From Paenibacillus_E sp040812395 (GTDB lineage Bacteria; Bacillota; Bacilli; Paenibacillales; NBRC-103111), in contig NZ_JBFNXH010000009.1 of NCBI RefSeq assembly GCF_040812395.1, forward strand, positions 124,001 through 188,000: a stretch of DNA of 64,000 bases, in the 5' to 3' direction. The notes beneath the pieces are model-generated. The model was not told the DNA's origin. It was given only the letters and a program-made list of their open reading frames with translations, and ran no database searches. Shown here one piece after another: positions 32,282 to 40,508 of this stretch (its first letter is position 1; each line of letters begins with the position of its first letter). The translations under genes were made by a program, and so were the position numbers.

Positions 32282-32863
32282 TTATTTCCGGTCGGCACGG
32301 GCGTCCGGCACACGATACAGGCCATATCCTTGCAGAGGAACAATAGGGTTCTCGTCGATAACCAAGCCCGCGGATTCAGCATGCATGGCAACATCAACGA
32401 GCCAGCGCGTGAAATCAGCGACATTCATCGTTTCCATTTCTTCCAGACTATAAAATCCTGCCGCATCCACCTCGACGCCATCCGGTTCGGGATCTCCGCT
32501 CACATATTCCATCTCAAAAGCAATGTATAGATTATGTATGCTTCTTGGCAAATCGCGTACAGCTATTAATCTAGAGACAACCGCTTCCACGCCTGTTTCT
32601 TCAAGCACTTCGCGCTGAATCGTATCATGGATCAACTCCATTTGCTCAATGTAGCCGCCAGGATTCGTCCATCTGCCTTTACCAGGCTCCTGAGCTCTGC
32701 GCACAAGCAGCATTTTCCCTTCTCTCATGACCAGCGCACCAGCGGCAACACTGTAATTTCCCCAATGGACATAACTGCACACGGTGCATGCTCTTCGTGA
32801 GGTTCCGTCAACATCTCTAGTTTCTAATGCTGCCCCGCAGGACATGCAGAATTTGGCTTCCAT
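32282..32863 (-). CDS. Nudix hydrolase with N-terminal zinc ribbon
   Basis: A 193-residue Nudix hydrolase. Residues 5-33 form a zinc ribbon with CMSCGAAL and CTVCSYVHW. The Nudix box lies at about residues 67-89 (GGYIEQMELIHDTIQREVLE then ETGV), with the REVLEE core that binds metal. NADH-pyrophosphatase-like proteins have the same ribbon plus Nudix order. Substrate cannot be read. It has a ribosome site (AGAAGGGTTGGAG) and its own terminator. Confidence 0.9.
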   Translation of the reverse strand: MEAKFCMSCGAALETRDVDGTSRRACTVCSYVHWGNYSVAAGALVMREGKMLLVRRAQEPGKGRWTNPGGYIEQMELIHDTIQREVLEETGVEAVVSRLIAVRDLPRSIHNLYIAFEMEYVSGDPEPDGVEVDAAGFYSLEEMETMNVADFTRWLVDVAMHAESAGLVIDENPIVPLQGYGLYRVPDARADRK

Positions 32864-32878
32864 CGCACTCCAACCCTT

Positions 32879-34300
32879 CTATTTCTGCCCTAGCTCCGCC
32901 GTATAGGTCTGTTGATTCCATGAAATTTCAATACCGAGAAGCTCGGCTAACGCTCGGATACTAACGTAAGCTTTGCCGTAAGTGATCATGGTCTTCATTT
33001 CAATTTCCGGCGAATCCTGATGAATAAGGGTCTGTTGACCGCGGAGCTGCAGGCTGATGATGCGATTCTCCGAGTCGTATCCCACCTTAGCCCCCAACGC
33101 TTCAGAGGTTTCTCTGAGCGGAAGCCACACATGACCATTCTCCTCATCATAATAGACCGGCGAATTTAAGACAATCGGCCTTCCATTCATTGTAACACGG
33201 ATCGGATGCATTTCCTGCACCTCAATCACGGATTCAGTAATGATAGCCTGCTTCGTTGGACTAATGACGTACAAGAACAACTGTTTCGGGCAGTTCACAC
33301 AAACACTGGTAAACAATGAAGATTGTAAAGCTTGAATGAGCACAGGCTGTTCAGCAGTCGGGTTAATGACCGTCGTAATCCCATAGTTGTCATAGGCAAA
33401 TTCGTCCGTTCTGACCTGGGTAAGCGATGCTTGAACAACCGGTTTTAAAGCTGGAGAAAAATCAGCAAAGTTAAGTATGCCGCTTGCGTTTTCAGGTGTC
33501 AATGTGCCGGGAAAAGGAGCCGCATAGGCATAAAGCTTGCCTTCATCCCCTTTGAAAAATCCAATATCGCCATGCTTCAGGGCAATGGGGGCGGCCAACA
33601 GCAAATCATTTTTCACTTTGCTGAGGAGCGAAGCGTTTTGGGCATCAAGAACAAGCATGTACGCATCAACAAAAACAAAAAGCTTATCCTCGCTCAACGC
33701 GATATAGGAGATGGCAGGGCTCGTCACTTCAGGCAAAAGAGGCTGAATATCCACAGTTTTCGCCGCTCCAGCTGCATCAAAGCTGACGATTTCGTGAGAA
33801 CGCAAATCGGTCGTTACAATACCTCGGGGTGTGCCGATCGTATCGCGCATTGTTCCTTGCAGTATAGCCCAGTACGTACCGCTATTGCTTCTAACGATAT
33901 TTCTGGGACCTTTGAGCGAGAAGGGATGCTCGATTAAGGTTGGAATATTTATTTTTTCGAGCAGGTTTCCCTCTGCATCCAAGCGATACAATGTATCGGT
34001 GGGGGGTGTTTTCCACAATTTTTCTGGCTCAACAGTTTCACTTCCCAAGGGTGAATAAGGTCTTTCGAGTGTGGTTGTTGCGAATACGCCGACGGAACCG
34101 TCGCTGAATGTATAGGCTGTGCGAAATTGAGAGCCTTGGTCTGCCTGATAGACAGATGCGGTCACGTTCTGATTGAAAACCAGATCCCCGTTAGGATTAG
34201 CAGGGTCGACGAAAGGATCTGCCGCTGCAAGCGCAGCTCGTGGAACAACGAATGTCGCTAACGCAACAGACAGCGTCAAAATAAGACGCTTGAATCGCAT
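32879..34300 (-). CDS. Exported protein with C-terminal copper-amine-oxidase N-type (stalk) domain
   Basis: A 473-residue secreted protein from the internal ATG MRFKRL, chosen because AGGAGG lies 8 nt upstream. Residues 1-26 are a signal peptide ending AALAA. Residues about 40-320 look like repeated beta-strands with a WD/propeller-like rhythm (YWAILQGTMRDTIG, DKLFVFVDAYMLVLD). Residues about 360-470 form the copper-amine-oxidase N-type stalk domain common in Paenibacillus cell-surface proteins (VTMNGRPIVLNSPVYYDEEN, VWLPLRETSEALG, YVSIRALAELLG). No enzymatic motif was seen, so a surface binding role is the cautious call. Confidence 0.8.
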   Translation of the reverse strand: MRFKRLILTLSVALATFVVPRAALAAADPFVDPANPNGDLVFNQNVTASVYQADQGSQFRTAYTFSDGSVGVFATTTLERPYSPLGSETVEPEKLWKTPPTDTLYRLDAEGNLLEKINIPTLIEHPFSLKGPRNIVRSNSGTYWAILQGTMRDTIGTPRGIVTTDLRSHEIVSFDAAGAAKTVDIQPLLPEVTSPAISYIALSEDKLFVFVDAYMLVLDAQNASLLSKVKNDLLLAAPIALKHGDIGFFKGDEGKLYAYAAPFPGTLTPENASGILNFADFSPALKPVVQASLTQVRTDEFAYDNYGITTVINPTAEQPVLIQALQSSLFTSVCVNCPKQLFLYVISPTKQAIITESVIEVQEMHPIRVTMNGRPIVLNSPVYYDEENGHVWLPLRETSEALGAKVGYDSENRIISLQLRGQQTLIHQDSPEIEMKTMITYGKAYVSIRALAELLGIEISWNQQTYTAELGQK

Positions 34301-34365
34301 GCATGGTGCCTCCTGTCGCATAATTGGGTTTTTGATATGTCCTACAAATCATAGACGTAATAGCA

Positions 34366-34382
34366 TTGTAAAAGTTTTACAA
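34366..34382. promoter_or_regulatory. Perfect palindrome upstream of the exported stalk-domain gene
   Basis: TTGTAAAAGTTTTACAA has two perfect 8-bp arms around one base, 66 bp upstream of the ATG at 34300. It overlaps possible -35 sequences (TTTACA or TTGTAA on the minus strand). An operator is likely; the regulator is unknown. Confidence 0.45.
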
Positions 34383-34430
34383 ACAAGGAAAACGCCTCGC
34401 GGCGTCCTTGGTATAAACCATATGTTCGCG

Positions 34431-34590
34431 CATGAGGAGTGGGTTGGGTATGGGATTCCGACCGCTGTTAAAGTCGTGCTCCTTGACTGGACAAGGCGAT
34501 GCGAACACGACTTTAAAGCGGCCGCTATGGCATTTCCACCCCAGACCATCCCCTCTGTTCTACTTTGAGCTGCCTTCTACTTCTCTTTTC
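34431..34590. repeat. Structured 150-bp repeat, copy 1
   Basis: This stretch matches 34915-35080 closely. The arms 34462-34480 and 34503-34521 pair as a long stem with one bulge and one mismatch; the loop contains CCTTG...CAAGG, a second small stem. The common flank CTCTGTTCTACTTTGAGCTG then CCTTC follows. Confidence 0.75.
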
Positions 34591-34617
34591 CATCACGGGT
34601 TATCGCCCAACTGTAAC

Positions 34618-34800
34618 GACGGAACTAGGGTGCGCTATTTCTTTAAACTTCCTGTATTTTAATAGTGACAAGGAACTGTGATGCGTTAAACAGGTAATTG
34701 CTAGCGTGAAACTCCTCATTTCTTTTGCATAGCGTACTGTAGTTCCGCGAAATGCCCATTCAAGCCGTTATGACTAGCCATAACGCACCGTAGTTCCGCT
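34618..34800. repeat. Dispersed F-F-R-R repeat, copy B
   Basis: Forward units at 34618-34641 and 34670-34694 and reverse units at 34728-34752 and 34779-34800. The last unit has the clean core ATAACGCACCGTAGTTCCGC. It lies in the gene-free stretch 34301-35696. Confidence 0.75.
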
Positions 34801-34914
34801 AGCCCGCTCATGATCACGTCTTTCAAAAAATCCAATGGTTCGGTGAACCGCTTACAGTGCCATCTCTTTGCCTCAGGTCCTCATCTAAACTCATACGTTT
34901 GAGCATGGGGAGGG

Positions 34915-35080
34915 AGCCGGATATGAATTGGAGATGGGGTTCCGACCGCCTTTAAAGTCGTGTTCCTTGACTGGACAAGGTGGTGCGAACACGACTTTAA
35001 AGGCGGCCGCTATGGGTTTTCCACCCCGCAACCATTCCCTCTGTTCTACTTTGAGCTGCCTTCCACTTCTCTTTCCCCTA
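34915..35080. repeat. Structured 150-bp repeat, copy 2, with perfect 20-bp stem
   Basis: Arms 34946-34965 and 34987-35006 are exact reverse complements over 20 bp (CCGCCTTTAAAGTCGTGTTC and its complement), with a 21-nt loop holding an inner CCTTG/CAAGG stem. Copy 1 lies at 34431. No open frame is conserved between the two copies, so a structured RNA or a MITE-like element fits better than a gene. Confidence 0.8.
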
Positions 35081-35213
35081 ACCTGTCTTCCATCCGGTAT
35101 TCCTATCCATAAACACCCCTGTAAGACTCCGGGTACATTCCGCCTACAACAAGCTTCGCAAGGAAACCGAGAAGGTACTGTCGGACCGCCTATTCACCAT
35201 GCACAACGATATC

Positions 35214-35400
35214 GGCGGAACTACGATGCCTTATTCCACGGTAATATCCCTTTTCTCCCCCTGAAGCGGAACTGTGGTGCGTTAAATCAGCGAAAATCGT
35301 ACCTACAACCCAGCATTTCCTGCTCATAACGCACGGTCGTTCCGCGAAACTGTCCCTACAACCGAAAATCCCCCTATTAACGCACCCACGTTCCGCTCAC
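35214..35400. repeat. Dispersed F-F-R-R repeat, copy C
   Basis: Forward units at 35214-35236 and 35266-35290, reverse units at 35323-35349 and 35374-35400. It is nearly identical to copy A over the first two units. The attached downstream module is also shared with copy A. Confidence 0.8.
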
Positions 35401-35402
35401 CT

Positions 35403-35640
35403 GCGCAAAAAGACGATCTATCCCAGTCGAAGCAGTATTCCAATACTCCAAACCGCTACGGCACTTCCAGATCGCACCTGCGTTCCCCTCACCCGTGCAA
35501 ATAGACGATCTATCGCAGATCGAGGCGACGTTTCAATACTCCAAACCGCTGTAGCACTTCCGGATCTTCTACGTCCATCCTGCCAAATGCTCGTACCACA
35601 CGATACGTGCGGAATCTCTCCGCCCCGCGAGCTCATAAAA
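35403..35640. repeat. Repeat module next to copy C, partly doubled
   Basis: Two related segments start GACGATCTATC at about 35412 and 35507. The second continues like 2849-2990 through CCAAACCGCTGTAGCACTTC and CGGATC. The first appears to be a truncated tandem copy ending in another TTCCCCTCACC reverse-unit edge. Confidence 0.6.
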
Positions 35641-35644
35641 CACA

Positions 35645-35688
35645 AATAAACCCGGCGCTGCTTTGAAAGCCAAGGCAGCAACGGGTTT
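35645..35688 (-). terminator. Terminator of the permease gene
   Basis: On the minus strand AAACCCGTTGCTGC pairs with GCAGCGCCGGGTTT (one internal mismatch) around a 14-nt loop, then TATTTGTGTTTT. It starts 9 bp after the permease stop. Confidence 0.7.
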
Positions 35689-35696
35689 ACCCATCC

Positions 35697-37112
35697 TCAC
35701 ACCAAGAACATCGCCACAACCGTTGTGACAGCAAGACCGAGGAGCACTGGCTTCAAATTCCGTCTCGCCAGCTCGAACGGACTCACCCCGCAAATAGCTG
35801 CCGCAGGGATCAGCGCCCACGGAATCAAAGTGCCGCCACCAACCCAGATGGCGGCGACTTGCCCGAGCGCCGTTAGCGTAGCCGCTCCGGAGCCAAGGGC
35901 GGTTGCGAACAATTGGGCAACCGATCCTGCGAGGGAGATACCAGAGAAGCCGGAACCGTCAAGGCCGGTAATGGCGCCAGTGGCCGTTAACGTCACAGCG
36001 CCAACCGCACCGTTCAGCGGCACATGCTGGGCAAGCGCGACGCCGAGATCGTTCACGATTCCGTGCGAGCCTTGCGGAAGCACTTTGCCGAAAAGTTCCA
36101 CGAAAGCGGAGTCGCCCAGGTAGAAGAAAGCGGCAATCGGAATGACAGGGCCGAAGACTTTGAACCCGAATACGAAACCATCGATTAGATAGGAAGTCGT
36201 TTGTTCTAATCCATCATTACGATGCGCAAGCAGCGTCACAGCAATGAGAATGAACACGGCTGTACCGCCGACCAGCGCAGTCGCATCGCCACCTTGCAGA
36301 TTAAGAACGAACATCGCTATTACGTCTGTGGCGAAGAGCAGCGGAATCAGGATAGCGAGCCATTTCCTAACCTTGGGCGCAATCGAGACCTTGGCATCCG
36401 CCTTATCGCTTCCCGCCCCCAAAGGGCCTCCGCCAGAAGCGCTCGCAACCAGACCGTCCTTCCACGTCCCGTTTTTGATATCTCTTCGCATCATCCAGAA
36501 CGCCGTAATGGTCGTGACGAGACCCATCACAATAACGAGCGGGATGCTCGCTTCCATGACCGCCGTCACCGGCAGGCCGGCGGCATCCGCCGTCAGCTTC
36601 GGCGCGCCTTGAATGATGTAGTCGCCGGAAAGCGCGATACCATGGCCGAACAGGTTCATGGCCATAGCCGCTCCAAGCGCCGGCAAACCGACTCGCACAG
36701 CTACTGGCAGCAGCACAGCGCCGATCAAAGCCACAGCAGGCGACGGCCAGAAAAAGAACGACGTCACCATCATGATGATGCCGATCCCCCAGAACGCCAA
36801 TGAAGGCGTTCGCAAAAACCGGGTCAACGGCGCAACCATCGTTTCATTGATGCCGGTTCGAATAAGAACGCGGCTCATGGCGACGATGATGGAAATAATC
36901 ATTATGGTGCCCATCAGCTCTTTGGTGGCATAAATAAAGCTGTTGAAAACCCCTGATACCGAGCCGCTTAGCGTCTCTGTGGCAAGCAGCCCAAGGGCGA
37001 AGATACCGACAACACAAATCATCGTCGTATCTCTTCTCTTGATGAGCATTGCAAGAATAAAGCCAATAAAAACCAGATACACCCAATGAATCGGCGATAA
37101 TTGAATGTCCAT
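35697..37112 (-). CDS. Multi-helix permease of the ion-transporter type
   Basis: A 471-residue integral membrane protein with about 12 hydrophobic segments and two re-entrant-like stretches (FWPSPAVALIGAVLLPVAVR; GSGAATLTALGQVAAIWVGG). The architecture resembles GntP/CitM/DcuC-type ion-transporter proteins that take up organic anions. A cytoplasmic loop near residues 215-240 is charged. It has no neighbour giving a substrate. The family assignment is weak; membrane transporter is safe. Confidence 0.65.
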   Translation of the reverse strand: MDIQLSPIHWVYLVFIGFILAMLIKRRDTTMICVVGIFALGLLATETLSGSVSGVFNSFIYATKELMGTIMIISIIVAMSRVLIRTGINETMVAPLTRFLRTPSLAFWGIGIIMMVTSFFFWPSPAVALIGAVLLPVAVRVGLPALGAAMAMNLFGHGIALSGDYIIQGAPKLTADAAGLPVTAVMEASIPLVIVMGLVTTITAFWMMRRDIKNGTWKDGLVASASGGGPLGAGSDKADAKVSIAPKVRKWLAILIPLLFATDVIAMFVLNLQGGDATALVGGTAVFILIAVTLLAHRNDGLEQTTSYLIDGFVFGFKVFGPVIPIAAFFYLGDSAFVELFGKVLPQGSHGIVNDLGVALAQHVPLNGAVGAVTLTATGAITGLDGSGFSGISLAGSVAQLFATALGSGAATLTALGQVAAIWVGGGTLIPWALIPAAAICGVSPFELARRNLKPVLLGLAVTTVVAMFLV

Positions 37113-37290
37113 CGGAAATCACCCATCCTCTCTTTACACACAACGACTAGTGCTACATTGTATGCGGAGATCTGGGCGTGGGTTCGCGTGAATATTCTGA
37201 CAGTTCAATCCTGACCAGCCCTTGTCACAAAAGAAGGTGTAACCTGTGGTACAATAAGGAGAGCTGGTAAAACCAAAGGAGATATTAACG

Positions 37291-37506
37291 ATGGCAAGAA
37301 ACCACCGATTAGTAACGGATATTGATTTTCAGGAGGCGGTTGAGCGGCAGGCCAACGTGCGTGTTTTCAAAGACGACCATATCGTGGACTCCGATGCGCT
37401 TATCGTAAGATTCAGCGATACAATGGTTGTCATCCAAACGCGCGTTAGCGAATTGACGTACTACGATCGCGATGCGTGCGAATTTTTTGAAATGAAAAAG
37501 CGCTAG
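37291..37506 (+). CDS. Small conserved hypothetical protein
   Basis: A 71-residue soluble protein (MARNHRLVTDIDFQEAVERQ ...) with beta-rich pattern and a CEFFEMKKR end. AAAGGAG lies 9 nt before the ATG and a TACAAT hexamer lies about 35 bp upstream, with a terminator downstream, so it looks like a real monocistronic gene. I do not recognise the family. It might be a small regulator, but nothing in it shows that. Confidence 0.65.
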   Translation: MARNHRLVTDIDFQEAVERQANVRVFKDDHIVDSDALIVRFSDTMVVIQTRVSELTYYDRDACEFFEMKKR

Positions 37507-37564
37507 CCCGAAAGAGCAACTGCCGCCGCAATCGGCAGCCTTGTTCACTAACGGGAATAGGAGG

Positions 37565-37604
37565 AGGACGTAGCCCAAGTGAAACGTGGGAGCGTCCTTT
37601 TTAT
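37565..37604 (+). terminator. Terminator after the 71-residue gene
   Basis: AGGACG pairs with CGTCCT and, inside, CCCA with TGGG, followed by TTTTTATT. It lies between two converging genes. Confidence 0.65.
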
Positions 37605-37617
37605 TACATTTCTGAAG

Positions 37618-38070
37618 TCAGTATTCTCTTTTATTGCCTTTCTTTACGAATTCCCAATCCACTTCGATATTCTTTCTAACTCTGTGCAGCAGATGAAACA
37701 GTGCTTCTATTTCTTTTTTGGAGAACCCCTTCAAAGCAACCAAATCGGTGTGATCCGCTTCTCTCTTCAGAAAAGAGTAGACTTGATTCCCTTTTTCAGT
37801 CGAATACAGCCTATTCAATTTTTTGTTCATTTCATCATCTTTTTTTTCAATAAAGCCTTGGATTTCAAGTTTTTGAATCGCACGAGCTACCGTTGTACGA
37901 TCCACCTTAATCATCTCCGCCAGCTTTTCTTGAATAATTCCTGGATTTTCGTAGATGCGAACCAAATATAAATACTGCCCTTTTGTAAGATTTATTTCCT
38001 TGAACTCAATATTACTTACTGAATCCAATGCTCTCGCGATCATTCCAACTTCACGAAGTATCTCTCTCAT
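37618..38070 (-). CDS. MarR-family transcriptional regulator
   Basis: A 150-residue winged-helix regulator. The DNA-binding part is seen at LTKGQYLYLVRIYENPGIIQ, EKLAEMIKVDRTTVARAIQK and LEIQGFIEKKDDEMNKKLNR, the standard MarR recognition helix and wing. It would bind DNA as a dimer and respond to small molecules. AAGGTGAT precedes the ATG. The region 38071-38276 upstream of it is AT-rich. Its target is not evident, though the divergent GNAT remnant and gene are close. Confidence 0.9.
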   Translation of the reverse strand: MREILREVGMIARALDSVSNIEFKEINLTKGQYLYLVRIYENPGIIQEKLAEMIKVDRTTVARAIQKLEIQGFIEKKDDEMNKKLNRLYSTEKGNQVYSFLKREADHTDLVALKGFSKKEIEALFHLLHRVRKNIEVDWEFVKKGNKREY

Positions 38071-38276
38071 TCGATCACCTTCCCGTCATTATTATTGCAT
38101 TATCAACATGCAAATACAAGTTGCATTTACAACATAATATTTTTTTAATATACTTGTTATTGTCGTTGGTTTCATTATGACGATTTATGCTAAAAAAATA
38201 AATGCAGAAAGGAGTGAGAAAGATTAATCCCATAAAAACTGGATGGTCAATGTGAACATTTCCTGGCCTATTTACA

Positions 38277-38372
38277 ATGGGCCAACTTCAAGCAGAAGGG
38301 TTTTACAAAAAACTCGGTTATCGAACTAAATATAAATTGGAGAGTGGAATTTATGGAAATCAAAGTCGATGA
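38277..38372 (+). pseudogene. Remnant of a GNAT acetyltransferase C-terminus
   Basis: The frame reads QAEGFYKKLGYRTKYKLESG then IYGNQSR and a stop. AEGFYKKLGY is the usual last helix and strand of GNAT enzymes. No N-terminal acetyl-CoA domain precedes it in frame, so it is a broken gene. It overlaps the start of the intact GNAT gene downstream by 20 bp. Confidence 0.55.
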
Positions 38373-38814
38373 TTTGACCGGTACTGAAATAATTGCATTG
38401 GTCAGTGAGCACTTACAGAGCATGCTCGAACAATCCCCGGAAGAGAGTGTGCACGCGTTAGATTTGGATGAATTAAAGGCGCCGGACATTACCTTGTGGA
38501 GTGCTTGGGAACAGGGAGAGCTCTTAGGTTGTGGTGCTCTTAAAGACCTGGGTGACCATCACGGTGAACTCAAATCAATGCGTACTTCTACAAAGCATCT
38601 CAGAAAGGGCGTCGCATCTAAATTGCTCGCTCATATCATTGAGGAAACAAGACAGCAAGGCTATCGCCGTCTGAGCTTAGAAACAGGTTCTACTGAAGGT
38701 TTCACAGCCGCCAGAAAATTATACGAACAATTCGGTTTTGAATATTGCAGTCCGTTTGCGGATTACCTTGAGGATCCCCACAGTGTATTTATGACAAAAG
38801 AAATTACACGCTAA
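38353..38814 (+). CDS. GNAT-family N-acetyltransferase
   Basis: A 153-residue acetyltransferase. It has the acetyl-CoA binding core MRTSTKHLRKGVASKLLAHI and the GFTAARKLYEQFGFEYCSPF C-terminal motif, resembling YsnE/PhnO-type enzymes. The ATG at 38353 is preferred (GGAG about 10 nt upstream); a GTG three codons earlier is too close to it. An inverted repeat at 38833-38891 after the stop could act as a terminator but lacks a good T run. Confidence 0.88.
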   Translation: MEIKVDDLTGTEIIALVSEHLQSMLEQSPEESVHALDLDELKAPDITLWSAWEQGELLGCGALKDLGDHHGELKSMRTSTKHLRKGVASKLLAHIIEETRQQGYRRLSLETGSTEGFTAARKLYEQFGFEYCSPFADYLEDPHSVFMTKEITR

Positions 38815-38910
38815 TTTTTAATTAGAACATAAAATAGCCCATTTCCCTGTTAAGTTGAACTGAAGAAGCTTTCAATTAACAGATATGGGCTTATTCTGGC
38901 TTTTGATGTT

Positions 38911-39339
38911 TTATTCCAAATGTGATGAGACAAGCTGCCTTGTCAATTCCAATGTTACAGGTATTCCTCCGACACCAAAATCAAAGTCACCCAGAGGTAT
39001 TATCATACACCATATATTTCTTCCATTCTTTAATCGTGTTTTATCACTAACAGCAATGAAAGCATCAGTAATTTCAGAAAATAATTTCTTTTTTATTTCT
39101 TCATTGAAAGCATTTGCAAATCCGTAAATCTTTATTACAACTTTATCCTCATTGCTTTTTTCACCCCCGACGTATAAAGTGTCGAATTCCTTAATATCCA
39201 GTAGCGCTATTGAACGTGAAATAGGATTGTCTTTCAAACCTTCTGATTCAATAAGGATTTTTGTCAACTTCATTGACAAAGCAGACTTTTCCTCATCTGT
39301 AATGAAATTCTTATTCATTGATATTTCTGCATATGGCAT
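38911..39339 (-). CDS. Tautomerase-family protein
   Basis: A 142-residue 4-oxalocrotonate-tautomerase-like protein. The start MPYAEISMNKNF puts the catalytic Pro directly after Met; GGGAGA lies upstream. The frame extends seven codons more, but this would bury the Pro. Two tautomerase-like halves are visible (the second starts near KVVIKIYGFANAFNEEIKKK). The start overlaps the end of the TetR gene by 29 bp, so the two are co-transcribed and the regulator probably controls it. Confidence 0.8.
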   Translation of the reverse strand: MPYAEISMNKNFITDEEKSALSMKLTKILIESEGLKDNPISRSIALLDIKEFDTLYVGGEKSNEDKVVIKIYGFANAFNEEIKKKLFSEITDAFIAVSDKTRLKNGRNIWCMIIPLGDFDFGVGGIPVTLELTRQLVSSHLE

Positions 39340-39955
39340 ATTTTTTCTCCCTTCCGTCATATAAAACCAGTGAGTTAATCATTTCTTCAACTATTTCTAG
39401 GGCATTTAATAAGTAACTGGGTTTATCCGTTGACTTTGACAAAATAATTCCTCCCTCAAATAAAGTTATCATCATTTGAGCGGTCTTTTGTGATTCAGCC
39501 GTATGAATAATTTCCCCGCATGATTTCCCTTCTTCAATGATTGAGATCAGGTTATGCTCCAGACGATGAATGACGTCCAATGCAAGCTTATACAAAGCAG
39601 GATGGGTGTCATCAGATTCAATCAGAGTGTTTGCAATCGGACAACCACCATTATCAATAATATCTTTATAAATTTCCCTATACACTTTAGGAAAAACAAG
39701 CAATTTTTCTATTGAATTTTTAGCTCCTTGTAAATTGCTATAAATCTCATCTGTAATTTTGTTAACATTGAATAAAAAACAGTTCGCCGCAACGTCATCT
39801 TTATTTTTAAAATTACCGTATATGCTACCTTTAGTAAGTTTCGTTGCACTGGTTAAGTCTGATAAAAATGTTCCCCAATAACCCTTCTTATTAAAAATAG
39901 GTGATGTTTTTTCAATTATATAAGCTTTTGTTTTTTCTGCTTTGTTTGTATTCAT
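39311..39955 (-). CDS. TetR/AcrR-family regulator, probably leaderless and autoregulated
   Basis: A 214-residue TetR-type repressor from the ATG at 39955. The helix-turn-helix lies at residues about 10-55 (FNKKGYWGTFLSDLTSATKL, TKGSIYGNFKNKDDVAANCF). The C-terminal ligand domain carries GGCPIANTLIES. A frame extension of 41 codons upstream crosses the promoter and is not credible. A consensus promoter lies so close that transcription should start at or within 2 bases of the ATG. An ATACCGTACGGTAT palindrome sits between its -35 and -10. It is co-transcribed with the tautomerase gene. Confidence 0.88.
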   Translation of the reverse strand: MNTNKAEKTKAYIIEKTSPIFNKKGYWGTFLSDLTSATKLTKGSIYGNFKNKDDVAANCFLFNVNKITDEIYSNLQGAKNSIEKLLVFPKVYREIYKDIIDNGGCPIANTLIESDDTHPALYKLALDVIHRLEHNLISIIEEGKSCGEIIHTAESQKTAQMMITLFEGGIILSKSTDKPSYLLNALEIVEEMINSLVLYDGREKKYAICRNINE

Positions 39956-39961
39956 ACCAAA

Positions 39962-39990
39962 ATCATACCGTACGGTATATTTTGTGTCAA
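39962..39990 (-). promoter_or_regulatory. Sigma-A promoter with embedded palindromic operator for tetR-tautomerase
   Basis: TTGACA (39985-39990), a 17-bp spacer and TATGAT (39962-39967). The perfect palindrome ATACCGTACGGTAT (39965-39978) covers the spacer and -10, a classic repressor position. The -10 ends 6 bp before the ATG. Confidence 0.85.
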
Positions 39991-39997
39991 GTGTAGC

Positions 39998-40050
39998 AGG
40001 ATCTATCGCAGATCGAAGTGGTTTTCCGAAGATCCGCACTGCGGTCACTT
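39998..40050. repeat. Degenerate relative of the copy A/C repeat module
   Basis: GATCTATCGCAGATCGA followed after about 20 bp by CCGCACTGCGGTCACTTTCG matches the order seen at 2849 and 35507. It lies between the TetR promoter and the rhodanese terminator. Confidence 0.45.
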
Positions 40051-40062
40051 TCGGATAAACGA

Positions 40063-40096
40063 AAAGATCACTAACCATTCGGGGTTAATGATCTTT
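40063..40096 (-). terminator. Terminator of the sulfur operon
   Basis: On the minus strand AAAGATCATTAACC pairs with GGTTAGTGATCTTT (one mismatch) around a 6-nt loop, followed by TCGTTT. It starts a few bases after the rhodanese stop at 40100. Confidence 0.75.
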
Positions 40097-40099
40097 CGT

Positions 40100-40486
40100 T
40101 TATTTGGTTAACTTTCCTTTCCAGGACATGATCCCGCCCTGCAAATGAGATAATTCATTGAAACCATTCTTTTTTAAAATTTTTGACGCTTGTTTACTTC
40201 TCATTCCACTACGGCAATATAGATATAGGCGCTTATTATTTTGAATTTCTCCAACTCTTCGTTTCATTTGGGACAAAGGGATGTTGATCGCTCCAGGAAT
40301 GTAACCTTGCTTGACTTCGCTGGGTTCACGTACATCAATCAGGATATGATTGCGATTTCCTTTCAATTCTTCTTGAAACTGATCCGGCGATAGGTTTTTC
40401 AACCCTTTTACAGAAGCGAATCGGGAATAAATAAACCAGAATAACAACACGATTGCTACAATATTAACAATGGATTGATAACCCAT
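40100..40486 (-). CDS. Membrane-anchored rhodanese
   Basis: A 128-residue protein with one N-terminal membrane helix (residues 5-23) and a rhodanese domain. The active loop YLYCRSGMRSKQAS carries the catalytic Cys, and LIDVREPSEVKQGYIPGAIN is the standard entry motif. It would move sulfane sulfur near the membrane. It is the last gene of the CstR-linked set, 22 bp after the regulator gene. Confidence 0.9.
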   Translation of the reverse strand: MGYQSIVNIVAIVLLFWFIYSRFASVKGLKNLSPDQFQEELKGNRNHILIDVREPSEVKQGYIPGAINIPLSQMKRRVGEIQNNKRLYLYCRSGMRSKQASKILKKNGFNELSHLQGGIMSWKGKLTK

Positions 40487-40508
40487 AACCTAACCTCATT
40501 TCTGATTC

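Noticed and set aside
38833..38891. Terminator after the GNAT gene
   Set aside because: There is an inverted repeat (AGCCCAT/ATGGGCT and CTGTTAA/TTAACAG), but it lacks a T run, so I do not call it a terminator.
39956..40078. Upstream start of the TetR gene
   Set aside because: The extension crosses the promoter and operator, and reads through a dispersed repeat.
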